The notes under the pieces were generated by a model, which was not told the origin of the DNA, made no database searches, and was given only the letters and a program-made list of their open reading frames with translations. 64,000 nt of DNA from Calonectria ilicicola (lineage: Eukaryota; Ascomycota; Sordariomycetes; Hypocreales; Nectriaceae), in the NCBI GenBank assembly GCA_020809705.1, contig CP085826.1:806001-870000 (forward strand). The letters are read 5' to 3'. Both the position numbers and the translations under genes were made by a program. This document shows, in pieces, positions 53,667-62,635 of this stretch; position 1 is the stretch's first letter, and each line of letters starts with the position of its first letter.

Positions 53667-54656
53667 ATGGAACTTTCGACTCATGAATCTCGCGTAATCG
53701 GCGCGCTTCTCGGCGTTCACGCTGGAGACTCACTTGGAGCAACGTTCGAGTTTCAAAATCGTGCCAAAATTGCAGCCAAGTACCCAAATGGTCTCCGGCA
53801 AATCGTCGGCGGCGGTCCGTTCTCGTGGCCTGCTGGCCATGCCACCGATGACACGGATATGACTCGCGGCGTTTTACTCGCGTATCGTGATTTGACGCCG
53901 GAAGCTGATGTTGCTCGCCTTGCGGGCGATTATTTTGTCAAATGGCTCCGGGGCAACTGGCCAGGACGCAAGCCCGGAAGCCGCCCCAAGGACATCGGTG
54001 GTGCCACAAGACAGGGCCTGAGCACGTATATACGAACGCGAGATCCGAATAAGTCTGGTGCTGGGCAAGGTAGATCGGGTAATGGGAGTCTCATGCGTTG
54101 TATACCCACCGGACTGTTTCAGAATGATCCCGAGAAAGTGATCGATGAGAGCATCCGCATCAGCAAGATTACGCATGATGACATCAACTGTACTATTTCT
54201 TGTGCAGTGTACAATACGATTGTTTCCCAGCTGGTCCAAGGGAAATCTACTGTTGATGCTGTTACGGCCGGGGAATCAGTCGCTGCACGACTAGAGAAGA
54301 CACAGGGCCAAGTTTCTCGAGTGGTAAAGTGGGCAAGCGAGCTCAATGTGGCAACGATGGCGCAACATGGCCCGCCCGTTGAGATGAAGGGAAGGGCAGG
54401 TGGCTTTGTTTTGGATTCTTTGGCTATTGCTATTGCAGCCTTGCTAGATAGCAGGAGTCTTGAGGACATTTTAGTCGATGTAGTCAGAATTGGCAATGAC
54501 ACGGATACGAATACGGCTATTGCTGGAGGCCTACTGGGTGCACGAGATGGGAAAGATGCGATTCCCAAGGAGTGGAGAGAGAAGTTGCAGTTTGCACAGG
54601 AGTTTGAAGAATTGGCATTGACTATTTTAAGGAGGGAGGAAGAGGTTGTTGGATGA
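53667..54656 (+). CDS. ADP-ribosylglycohydrolase family protein, 329 aa
   Basis: Metal-dependent (usually Mg2+) hydrolase of the ADP-ribosyl-hydrolase/DraG fold, which removes ADP-ribose from proteins or small ADP-ribosylated substrates; no signal peptide, so probably cytosolic or nuclear. Sequence marks: N-terminal GALLGVHAGDSLGATFEF (12-29), metal-site T60-D61-D62 within ATDDTDMT, the central SGNGSLMR loop (137-144), and C-terminal IGNDTDTNTAIAGGLLGA (275-292), giving D278, D280 and T281. Full length for the family, single exon. The start is the only ATG near the conserved N terminus. It is divergent from the Zn2Cys6 gene and convergent with the cysteine-rich gene. Substrate is not predictable from the sequence; all key residues are present, so it should be active. 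Confidence 0.93.
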   Translation: MELSTHESRVIGALLGVHAGDSLGATFEFQNRAKIAAKYPNGLRQIVGGGPFSWPAGHATDDTDMTRGVLLAYRDLTPEADVARLAGDYFVKWLRGNWPGRKPGSRPKDIGGATRQGLSTYIRTRDPNKSGAGQGRSGNGSLMRCIPTGLFQNDPEKVIDESIRISKITHDDINCTISCAVYNTIVSQLVQGKSTVDAVTAGESVAARLEKTQGQVSRVVKWASELNVATMAQHGPPVEMKGRAGGFVLDSLAIAIAALLDSRSLEDILVDVVRIGNDTDTNTAIAGGLLGARDGKDAIPKEWREKLQFAQEFEELALTILRREEEVVG

Positions 54657-55033
54657 AACGATCACAACGGCTGTCGGCTTTCAGTATGTATTATGATACA
54701 ACATACTCGATAAGCATCTAACGTGTTGTCGCTCGTTCTCGTTAGAGAAAAAAGTAGTGGGAATTAATAGAAAACTAAACATGGTAATAGAAAGATACGT
54801 GGAACGAATGTCAAATATTTATATTAGTTATACTATTAAAGAGTGTAGTAATCCACTGCTAAAGAGCCCAATTAAATTATCTAAACACAGCCATGTGTTA
54901 TAGATAGCTATTAATTCAAAGTTGAAATTTCTAACTTGTCCTCATCATCAAAATTCTGCTGGTCAAATTACCAGCGCTATTGTGATTAAACATGCGGATC
55001 GAGGTATTGTGTAGCGAATAGCACTGACACTGA
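54657..55033. other. Convergent intergenic region
   Basis: Lies between the 3' ends of the hydrolase gene and the cysteine-rich gene. AT-rich 3' UTR-like sequence; nothing else identified. Confidence 0.6.
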
Positions 55034-55807
55034 CTAGGTAGTTGTGCTTTGGCGGCACTGTTGGCTCATTGTTAGTATACCATTCATCAATTGGCGTGAT
55101 AAAATATCCTTACTGTTCCAGGGGCCCCGGCCATTGGGGGGGTGGTCTTCGGAACATCATAGATAAGTGACGAGCAACAATTTTGGAGAGGCTAGACAGT
55201 TGGGTTGCAAGCCTGGCCAAGGGGAACACAAGTTTGTGAGGCCGGGAGGGTCTGGCTTGTCTGAGTAGGGGGTGACTGGGCTGTAACAGTGCTTGAGGAG
55301 GTCGGTACAGGGCTAGCACACTGTTGATCAATTGTTGGCATACATCCTCGAGGAGAACGCGACTCTGCAATCTTACTGTTCCAAAAACTCCGCCGAGAAT
55401 AATGGCGCTGTTGTATGGGACGCATTTCAGCGACGAACAGCAGCTTCCAATGAACGTGAAAAGTGGGCTGCAGAGTCTCCCGGTTGACAAACATGTCTGC
55501 GGGGGTGGAGTCGGCGTTGGAGCAACTGAGGGAGCAGTCGAAGAAGAAGTTGGCGGAACACACTAGGTGTATTAGAATGGGCTTTAATAGGGTCTGCAAG
55601 ATAGGGTAGACTTACTGTACCGGAAACGCCTACCATCGGGTTCTGTGGGTTCTGCTGCGGGATCTTACAGACAAGATTGGAACAACAATTGATGGGGCGG
55701 TTGACAGAGCCATTGCAAGATTGACCAGATGTCGCACAAGTTGTGGAGGTTATGGCCGCAGCATATGCTGTGGTGGCAAGAAGGAGCAGGTTCATTAAAA
55801 ATTTCAT
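55034..55807 (-). CDS. Modular cysteine-rich secreted protein (knottin-like), third module interrupted
   Basis: Small secreted protein, function unknown. The signal peptide is clear: M-K-F then a leucine-rich core ending at AYAAA (about residue 18). Exons: 55807-55616, 55562-55377, 55320 onward; introns 53 and 56 nt. Each exon encodes a module C-x6-C-x9-C-C-x4-C, and the next exon begins with the sixth Cys, a spacing seen in cystine-knot (knottin) folds. Modules are joined by Pro/Thr/Ser-rich linkers. As it stands the frame stops at TAG 55192-55194, giving 168 aa with two modules. Beyond the stop the same frame continues with the third module, in which the fifth Cys codon is Tyr (55159-55161). 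It then meets the same conserved donor (55113), an intron with a TACTAAC branch point, and a short last exon starting with Cys (55057-55034). Both lesions are transitions of RIP type. It may be a functional two-module protein or a decaying gene. Confidence 0.75.
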
Positions 55808-55875
55808 TTTGTAGAGTGGTGTATTGTGTAGGTTGAGCGTTGTGTTGAAATGTATCTGTAAGAAAGACATGGTTC

Positions 55876-55888
55876 CCTTTTATGCACT
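55876..55888 (-). promoter_or_regulatory. TATA-like box of the cysteine-rich gene
   Basis: GCATAAAAGGG on the minus strand, about 75 bp upstream of the ATG at 55807. It is followed by a CA-rich leader typical of strongly expressed fungal genes. Confidence 0.5.
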
Positions 55889-58800
55889 CAAGACAAAGAC
55901 TAGGATTTAGTGAAGTTGGTGATACCAGCCTGAAATTGTCTATCCTGTTACTTTTCCTTACATTCCAGCAATCCCTTCACAAAGCCACCCACAATAGTGA
56001 GAGTCTAGCCCATTCAGGTACAAGCGAGACTCTTCCAGTCGGTGTCCCGGGGTGCCGATGCCGACATGCGACCAATAGGTTTTAGAAACTCAAATTGAGG
56101 CCTTTTTCTCATTCAAAGCCCTCGGGTAACGGAAAATCCTAATGGCCCGTATGCTGTTTGTTGTAGATTAGGTTTACTGACGAGAGCAGCCACTTCTAAA
56201 CAGCCTCTGAGAATTGGACAGCCCCGCCTTTTTTCCGGTCTGGATTTTCGTTCGAGATCATCGTCTCGACAAAGTCAAACTATGACTATTGTCTAGATTT
56301 ATTTTATTCCCTTGCTATTATTTTAAGATTTAAAATGCATTCTTCCCATCACAGTCGAGAACCAACCAAAAATTGCATGTTTAAATCATGTCAGGACCTC
56401 GAATAGAGTTTTATCTGTTCATACAACGTCGACGCTGATATTGACCTCAGCCATGAGAATGAGATGATCAAAATAATAATGCAAATTAAAGTACGGTTAT
56501 AATACAATCACATGATTAAATAGTTGTTAAAACGGATCATCACCCAATTTCTCGGAGCGCGTATCAGGATTCCTTCACACGAGATGATGATGTTGGATAG
56601 AGCTCTAGTGAGGCATTTCCTAGCTTTATCGCCCATGTATCCCTCCAGCTATTATTTCCATACGGATTTTAATATTAATATTGGTTAAGAATGTCGAAAG
56701 AAATAGCCTAACGGTAGTGTGACACTTCCCGAAGTCATGCATTCTTGGAACACTGATCCGGCGGGTTTAGTTAACAGAGCTCTGCTGAGACGTGATCGTT
56801 TGGGCGGGGTTCTGACATAATCATCTTGTCAAAACAGTTGCATGAGATTGGAATGGTTGGAGGGTTGATCTGAGTTCAACCCAATATGCTATGTAATCTA
56901 GAATCAAGCCTGCGCAGTGTTCGAGATGCAGTAGTTGCTTCGGCGACATGACACCGACCTTAGCTTCATAGTCTAGTCCAGCCCCACGTGGATGAGCTTG
57001 ATTTACATTCATTATTTCTTGTCAAGTTTTACCATCATTAAACTTTGTTCATCGTACAGATGCTGTCTAACATTCTGTTCAATTTCACCGTTGCCGTTTA
57101 TTCGTGCTGTAGCTACGGCAGGCTATTACCTAACCTCATCTGTTCGGTATGGGCGGTATTCCAGTAAAGCTTTCAGTATTTAACTGGCTCTGCCGCGATG
57201 TACTTACTCATACCAAAACTAATTTCTACTATGCCAAGCATAAAACTAGAATACGTAAATCGAGTTACCACTCTCTAGCACCTCCCAGTCACTCCACTTT
57301 TCTCCGTAAGGATGTTGTAGCTACCCATTGTCGAATAATTTGATATTGTAATGCTTTCGGAGGTTATTTAACGGAACAAACAGCTGGTTAAAAGTCGGCA
57401 CGCTCAGCTCCCGTTTCATCCGAGCCACACCGTATGAGTACTGGTGTTGTCGTGGCTGAAGCTGAAAGCGTGATCCTGGGCGCCACGCGATCCAGATTGT
57501 GGCAAATTTCCCCCCAGCTGAGACCAGCGAGACCATCTGGTACTTTTAGTGAGATGATGAGCTATTTTTGCGTTCAAAGCTGAAATTTAGAAGCAGCTGA
57601 TTCTGATTCTCTCGGCTGGCTCAGTATCCTAGGTTTTTATGAAATGGATTTCCTGTCACCCGCGTATTAATGTGTGATCTTTTATTGTAGATCTCCTGAA
57701 ATGCCCAAGATACTTGGTCAGTTTGAATTGTCAAAAAATAGACATAGTAAAATATCAGATAAGGAATACGAAGTCTAGTCCAGTACAGGTTCCCAAAGGC
57801 ATAATATATCGATTGAGATGTCGTGTAAGCAGAACGTTTTGTGGTTTGACATGGTGTGCTATGTATGCGATGATGGTCTAAATTAAGGAGTGATGTCGAG
57901 GTGTACAAAGCTACACAAATGAAACGAATATCTCAGCGAGGAAGAGACTCATAATGGCGGGATGCTAAATTCATGGGGTAAGAGGGAAAATCTGTGATTA
58001 TCGTGTGCACTTATAAGGCGGCGTGGTGGCCTATCATCGTGTCACAGGCATGCAAAAGACCCAAGACAGAGCACATCCAGCGATCGCGAACAAAGTTCTG
58101 CGAAATGATAGAACCAAATCATCCACTTTTTATTGTCTACATAGGAATACAACAGTTCTGCAGTGAACAGGTCTGGTCTCTCTTGGAAACTTCGTGTGAG
58201 GGTATGCATGCCTCACACTCAGTCCCAACCGAATTTCCCATTGGGAAATTAGATCTGTCATTCAATTCATTTTGATTCTCATCGCAATCACACGGAGTAA
58301 TCCATGATCCAGGAGCTCCTCCTATGTGAAGGTGGCTCATGTTCACTTTCCCCATGAAGTTTTCAGGAATTTCTAAATCAGCTACAACCCGTTCTTAGAT
58401 TCCCATTTTGGACTTTCGAATATTGCATGAAGTAACAGATGATCTCTATTTTTACACAAATAACATGATTATTATATTCATTATGTCGAATGCCTATAAC
58501 TGATCCACATGGTCATTAGAAAGAAATTTACGGCGCTCATAGTATGCTTAAGTGAGCCTAAAACCTACTGAGCGCACATCAACCAGTGCTGGTACATACC
58601 CGGCCAGGTTGAAGAAATAAAAATTGCACGCGGGACATACAGGAGGATGCTATTCAGGCCTGTTTCGAAAAAAAAAGAGAGCCGAGTTTTGAACGATAGA
58701 ATTGGGTTGTCGGCAGTATTTATCCTAGCCAGAACATCGCCTCAAATCCGAGTTAGCAGGATGGTGTGAGAGCAAAAAAGAACATACAACAGCGAGGATT

Positions 58801-59119
58801 CCCCGGTCGTCACCGACCCGAGTACTAATTCACCGCTTCTCAGCTTGACTATGGGAGAGCGGACGGGATCCCGTATTTTCTGAGAGCTATGGTCGTATGT
58901 GACAGTGAGAGGTGTTGGTTTAGTTCATGAAAGTCAGCAGCATCTCCCAAGGCAGACGACAAATCTTAACATAAAACATCTACATTTCTCTCTCTTAGCT
59001 TTGATCGAGTACACAAACCATAGAGGCATAGTGCCGGAGCAACTATACAAGCTTGTGTGGGCCATGAATTGCCCCACAGATGGCTTGCCCCTCCTGCTGA
59101 CAAAGAGACAATCATAATC
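55889..59119. other. Long intergenic region, no supported gene
   Basis: About 3.2 kb of normal base composition. Several open frames of 60-95 codons occur on both strands, but none has a recognisable motif, a convincing start context plus splice pattern, or a homologous partner in the window. A minus-strand frame at 58137-58355 is cysteine-rich (seven Cys) but has no signal peptide. Confidence 0.5.
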
Positions 59120-59350
59120 AAGACTTGGCGCGAAGGCCACAGAAGGGTGATTTTGACGGGGAACTCATCCTTAAGCAGCTTGCTCGTGATCGAGTCTTAC
59201 TCATGTCAGGACTGACTCCGCAACTTGCGCGACTCGTTTGTCATCGTTGCTGGCTATGGTGGTGTTGGGTCCCATCGTACCGCCTCACTGGCCAGATCCA
59301 GCGTGTCGAAGCTACGACTCATTAACTTTGGCCAGGCCATACTCAGCTCC
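59120..59350 (+). pseudogene. Fragment of a TcdA/Tcd-type E1-like tRNA dehydratase gene
   Basis: The intact family (bacterial TcdA/CsdL, yeast Tcd1/Tcd2) converts tRNA t6A to its cyclic form using ATP through a ThiF/E1-like Rossmann fold. Here the first frame reads FDGELILKQLARDRVLL (family: YDEELI.EQLARN.VFL). After a one-base shift near 59221-59225 the second frame reads RDSFVIVAGYGGVGSH, then ASLARSSVSKLRLINFGQ and ILSSL (family: FVIVVGCGGVGSH..ASLARSGV.KIRLIDFDQV.LSSL). The nucleotide loop is recognisable, but the IDFDQ aspartates are changed, and homology ends at about 59345. It is a truncated, frameshifted copy, likely a duplicate of a functional gene elsewhere. Confidence 0.75.
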
Positions 59351-61056
59351 CTAAGCCCCTCGCTATGTGGTATGAGATACCACTCAAAGTGGCATGTCTC
59401 CCCCCGATTTTTTCATTGGCCTTTCGAGTCCTCGACCTCTGCCCATACCGGCTGGCTAACCCCCATTCGTGGGGAAAACTGTGAAAATGATATCCTGGTG
59501 CTGATAATCTTTATATCACAATTATGGCCAGTTACACTAGCAAATATATGAACACTCAAAGTCCCCCCTTCCAAGCTCTATCCACAGCACTATATATAGC
59601 AACATACACAATATGACGCGAAGATCTAGCTCAGCGGATAGCAACCGTCCTGCTATTCACTTGTTTCTATCTATGTTACGTATCCACGATCCGCTGGTGG
59701 AACGGATGGTAGCTAGATGGCGATAGGTGGTTGCTAGAAAACAAGCCTCATTAGACACACTGCTCTTTTATTCTTCCCGAGCTACGGCAGAAGGAGAGCT
59801 TCTCGTGGCGCGGTGTGGGTGCTCCCGTTAGGTAAGCACTAAAGGGTGTGGGATCAATGGGTGAAAACTGAGAACGATTCACGCCAACTTAAAAACGGAA
59901 GGGTTGAGGTTGCCAACCGTCTAATCCTGAGAACCCATGTGCGTTTTATGTGGAGATGGGGATGTTGCTGAGGGGCTAGAGGGACCCAATGAGGCAACGA
60001 GCCTATGGACGGGGGGTATCTGCAGGGCGGCGAGCGGAAGGGCGGCTGTGTGATAATTTGCGGGGAGGTGGAGCCGCGACGGACTAAGAGTGGTTGTGGT
60101 TTACAGTTGCAACAGGTGCGTGGGAGATAGGCACGGGCAGCCACGTCTAGCAGACGGCGAAATCTGGTTGAAGAAGCTGTGTTTGAGAACGGCCCACCTC
60201 AGAAGTTGAAAGCACGCCGCAATCGAGCATACTTGAATTAAAAGTACAATGTTGCTGCTTCCCACTGAAATTCTCTCAAACAAACTAGGTCGATTGTCAC
60301 CTCAGCAGCCAAAGTCTTTTCTTTCTTTTTTGGTTTCCCATGTGAGGAGAGGTGTGGAGCCTTGAATCTTCTTGGGCACCGGTTTGTGCCACCCTCACTC
60401 CCCCTGGCTCTGGCTTCTGGCTGCATGGAGTAGTTAGAGCCATGGCTGGTCCCGCTCTGCCGTTATCCTGCTTGGCTTCTAGCTCGCTGCTCAAGTGGAG
60501 ACACGAAAAGAAAACACTGGACCCCCGCGATAAAATACCGCAAATGTGTTATCGCAAGCCTCTCCACCACGGCGTCCCACTTGCAACCTATCCAGTCAAA
60601 CTGTATCCTTCCATTAAGGTACCTGCCTCAGTAATCGAACCGGGGGGGTACAGTATGGGGGTACGGGACGTACAGGGGTGTGCAGGAGTGAGCGTCAGTC
60701 TAGACCCACAGCGCCGTCGAATAGTGACGGAGGCGGTGTTGTTGATACAGCGGCAAGTACTGCCGCGAGTATCTTGGGCTCAGATGCTCGGTGTGGAGGC
60801 GCTTGAAGGGGGCTTCTTTAAGCATCACCCCAAACCATGTCGCATTATTTTATGGGCGTAAGAGCTCCTTGCTGATGCATGAGAGCGGGTATTCACTTCG
60901 CTCACCTAGCTTTAACACGTTCAATCTGGTTCGCCTGAAGGGAGCCCGTCGCCTTCTTTCCATACCTGCTTCCGCAATAAAGACTATAAAGCTTGGAGGA
61001 GGTCCATCTACCTCGATCACCCTCTCTTAACATCAATCTCTACCTTTAACTTTCAT
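59351..61056. other. Intergenic region upstream of the small spliced gene
   Basis: No gene supported. A tRNA A-box match TAGCTCAGCGG (59627-59637) follows a TATATATAG run but has no B box downstream. The longest frame (60352-60861, 169 codons, plus) has no recognisable domain. The right end is pyrimidine-rich (61020-61050), as in fungal core promoters. Confidence 0.5.
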
Positions 61057-61063
61057 TATAAAT
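61057..61063 (+). promoter_or_regulatory. TATA box of the small spliced gene
   Basis: TATAAAT, 58 bp upstream of the ATG at 61121 and just after a CT-rich tract. Confidence 0.5.
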
Positions 61064-61120
61064 ACTCTTTGGAGATTTACTTAATTCAGCACATCTTGAG
61101 ATAAACCTGGATCGTTACTG

Positions 61121-61420
61121 ATGGACCAGACATCGACACCTTCACCGGACTGCAAGAACACTCTGCGGGCCCAGGGATTGTATGTCATTTTTAATCTGTT
61201 CTTAAAAGGAGTTGCCTGTATTTCCACTAACTGATCCTAATCTTTACTTAGGTCAGGTCAGAGTAGCTCAATGCTTGCTCGTTTCCTTTACGATACCTCC
61301 TCCATCCAAGAACGCTTGTTGGAACGCTCGGCTACCGCAACGAACGATATTACCTCCAAGTCAACTCAGCTTCACGGTACATCTACAAGTCAGAATCCTA
61401 ATGTCCGAGCGAATATATGA
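61121..61420 (+). CDS. Small two-exon gene, 75-aa protein of unknown function
   Basis: Too short to be caught as one frame. Exon 1 61121-61179, a 72-nt intron (GTATGT donor, CACTAAC branch point, TTTACTTAG acceptor), exon 2 61252-61420. The spliced frame is 228 nt and changes phase correctly across the intron, removing the in-frame stops that unspliced reading meets. The protein starts MDQTSTPSPDCKNTLRAQG, is rich in Ser/Thr/Gln, contains one helix-prone stretch (SIQERLLERSATATNDIT), and has no signal peptide or membrane segment. Not recognised. Upstream TATA box and CT tract support transcription. It could instead be a 5' remnant of a longer gene. Confidence 0.55.
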
Positions 61421-62635
61421 ATATGGCGATTGAATAATAGAAAGACTGTAGGAAGGGATCAGATGCAGGGTTTTTCTAGGAGAAGTTGGAGATTGTCGAA
61501 TACACGTTGTCGACTCAAATAGCAAACAGTACTTTTTTATGATATATTATGGTGCAGTCCCTTTTCCAGCCACATGCACTTCAGCGACAATTGAGGTCGT
61601 TGATCAGTACGATGTTTTTTTTTCTTGGTCAGTCAAATTAGCGCCTTCGTTAATGTCTGCGCCATGTCGCAAAACCACAACGATCACCAGTGCCAATAGA
61701 AATTATTCCCTTTAGCCTCCCTTTTATAGTACTTCTTAGAGAATAGCGAATGAATATATGGATGACACTATTATTTCTGGGAGGTCAACTTTCGTTCCTC
61801 TGTGTGATAGCGTTCTCGGGTTGGCTGTCAGCGCCTGTCGAATGCCAGCTACTCATTTAATCTATTTCACACTCAAAGATAAGGAGTTGCATAGTTGGCC
61901 CGGGGGCAAGGCTGTCATGCTCAAGCAGGCTGAAAACTTTCTTCAACATCTTATGGTAGTGAGAATAGCGACTGCTGCAACACAACCATACAAGTTAGGT
62001 AAGTTTACCTTATAAATAACCAAAGTCTCCAGTCTAATATTATTAATCATCAATGTATTTATCGTACAAGAGCTCATTAAAGGTGGAGGTAGGGCAAGTG
62101 AGTGTGAGGCGCTTGACCTTTGCGTCTTGAATCGCCATTTTGGATAGTGTCGAGAATGTGTGATAGAATATATGTTGACTTAGTAGAATTGTATCTTTAA
62201 TATATATTTAAATTGATAAAGTTTTTATTCACTCATTTAATCTAATATAGAATTCTATAATACTAATTCTCCACTGGTCGCAAGCACAAGTTGAGACTGT
62301 GTCTTTCAGGACATAAACGGAAATGTTAAACATTCCACACTACGAGGGCTAAGGAGTGATGACGGATCCAATCGACTGCGATGAATGGAAAATATAGTTT
62401 TGCTTTTTCTTCCGAATAATTGGATCAATGGCGATGCACAGGTATCCGCCTGAGAGATCACGGTGACATCTCGTGATATATGGCTGTATGGAGCCATAGT
62501 TTGGTTGAAATGAAGGCAGAAGCACATTGATAAGTACATCTAGAGGTCTCCTACAACGCCCAAAGGAATAAAAATAGTATATATTGTTGTTCATCTCGTT
62601 CATGCGTATCCGTTAAAATTAAATCAGTTCAAGGT
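61421..62635. other. Intergenic region, nothing recognised
   Basis: Normal to slightly AT-rich DNA between the small gene and the partial gene at the right edge. Open frames are short and featureless; no repeat with another part of the window was seen. Confidence 0.55.

Noticed and set aside
56821..57908. Several 60-95-codon minus-strand frames
   Set aside because: No motifs, no consistent splice joins, no supporting context.
58137..58355. 72-codon cysteine-rich minus-strand frame
   Set aside because: No signal peptide, no repeat of the pattern, no splice or promoter support; not distinguishable from chance.
59627..59637. Possible tRNA gene at a perfect A box after a TATATA run
   Set aside because: No B box or cloverleaf-compatible downstream sequence was found.
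60352..60861. 169-codon plus-strand frame
   Set aside because: No recognisable domain, unusual composition (Pro/Arg/Cys-rich as in GC-rich non-coding DNA), and overlapping open frames on the other strand.
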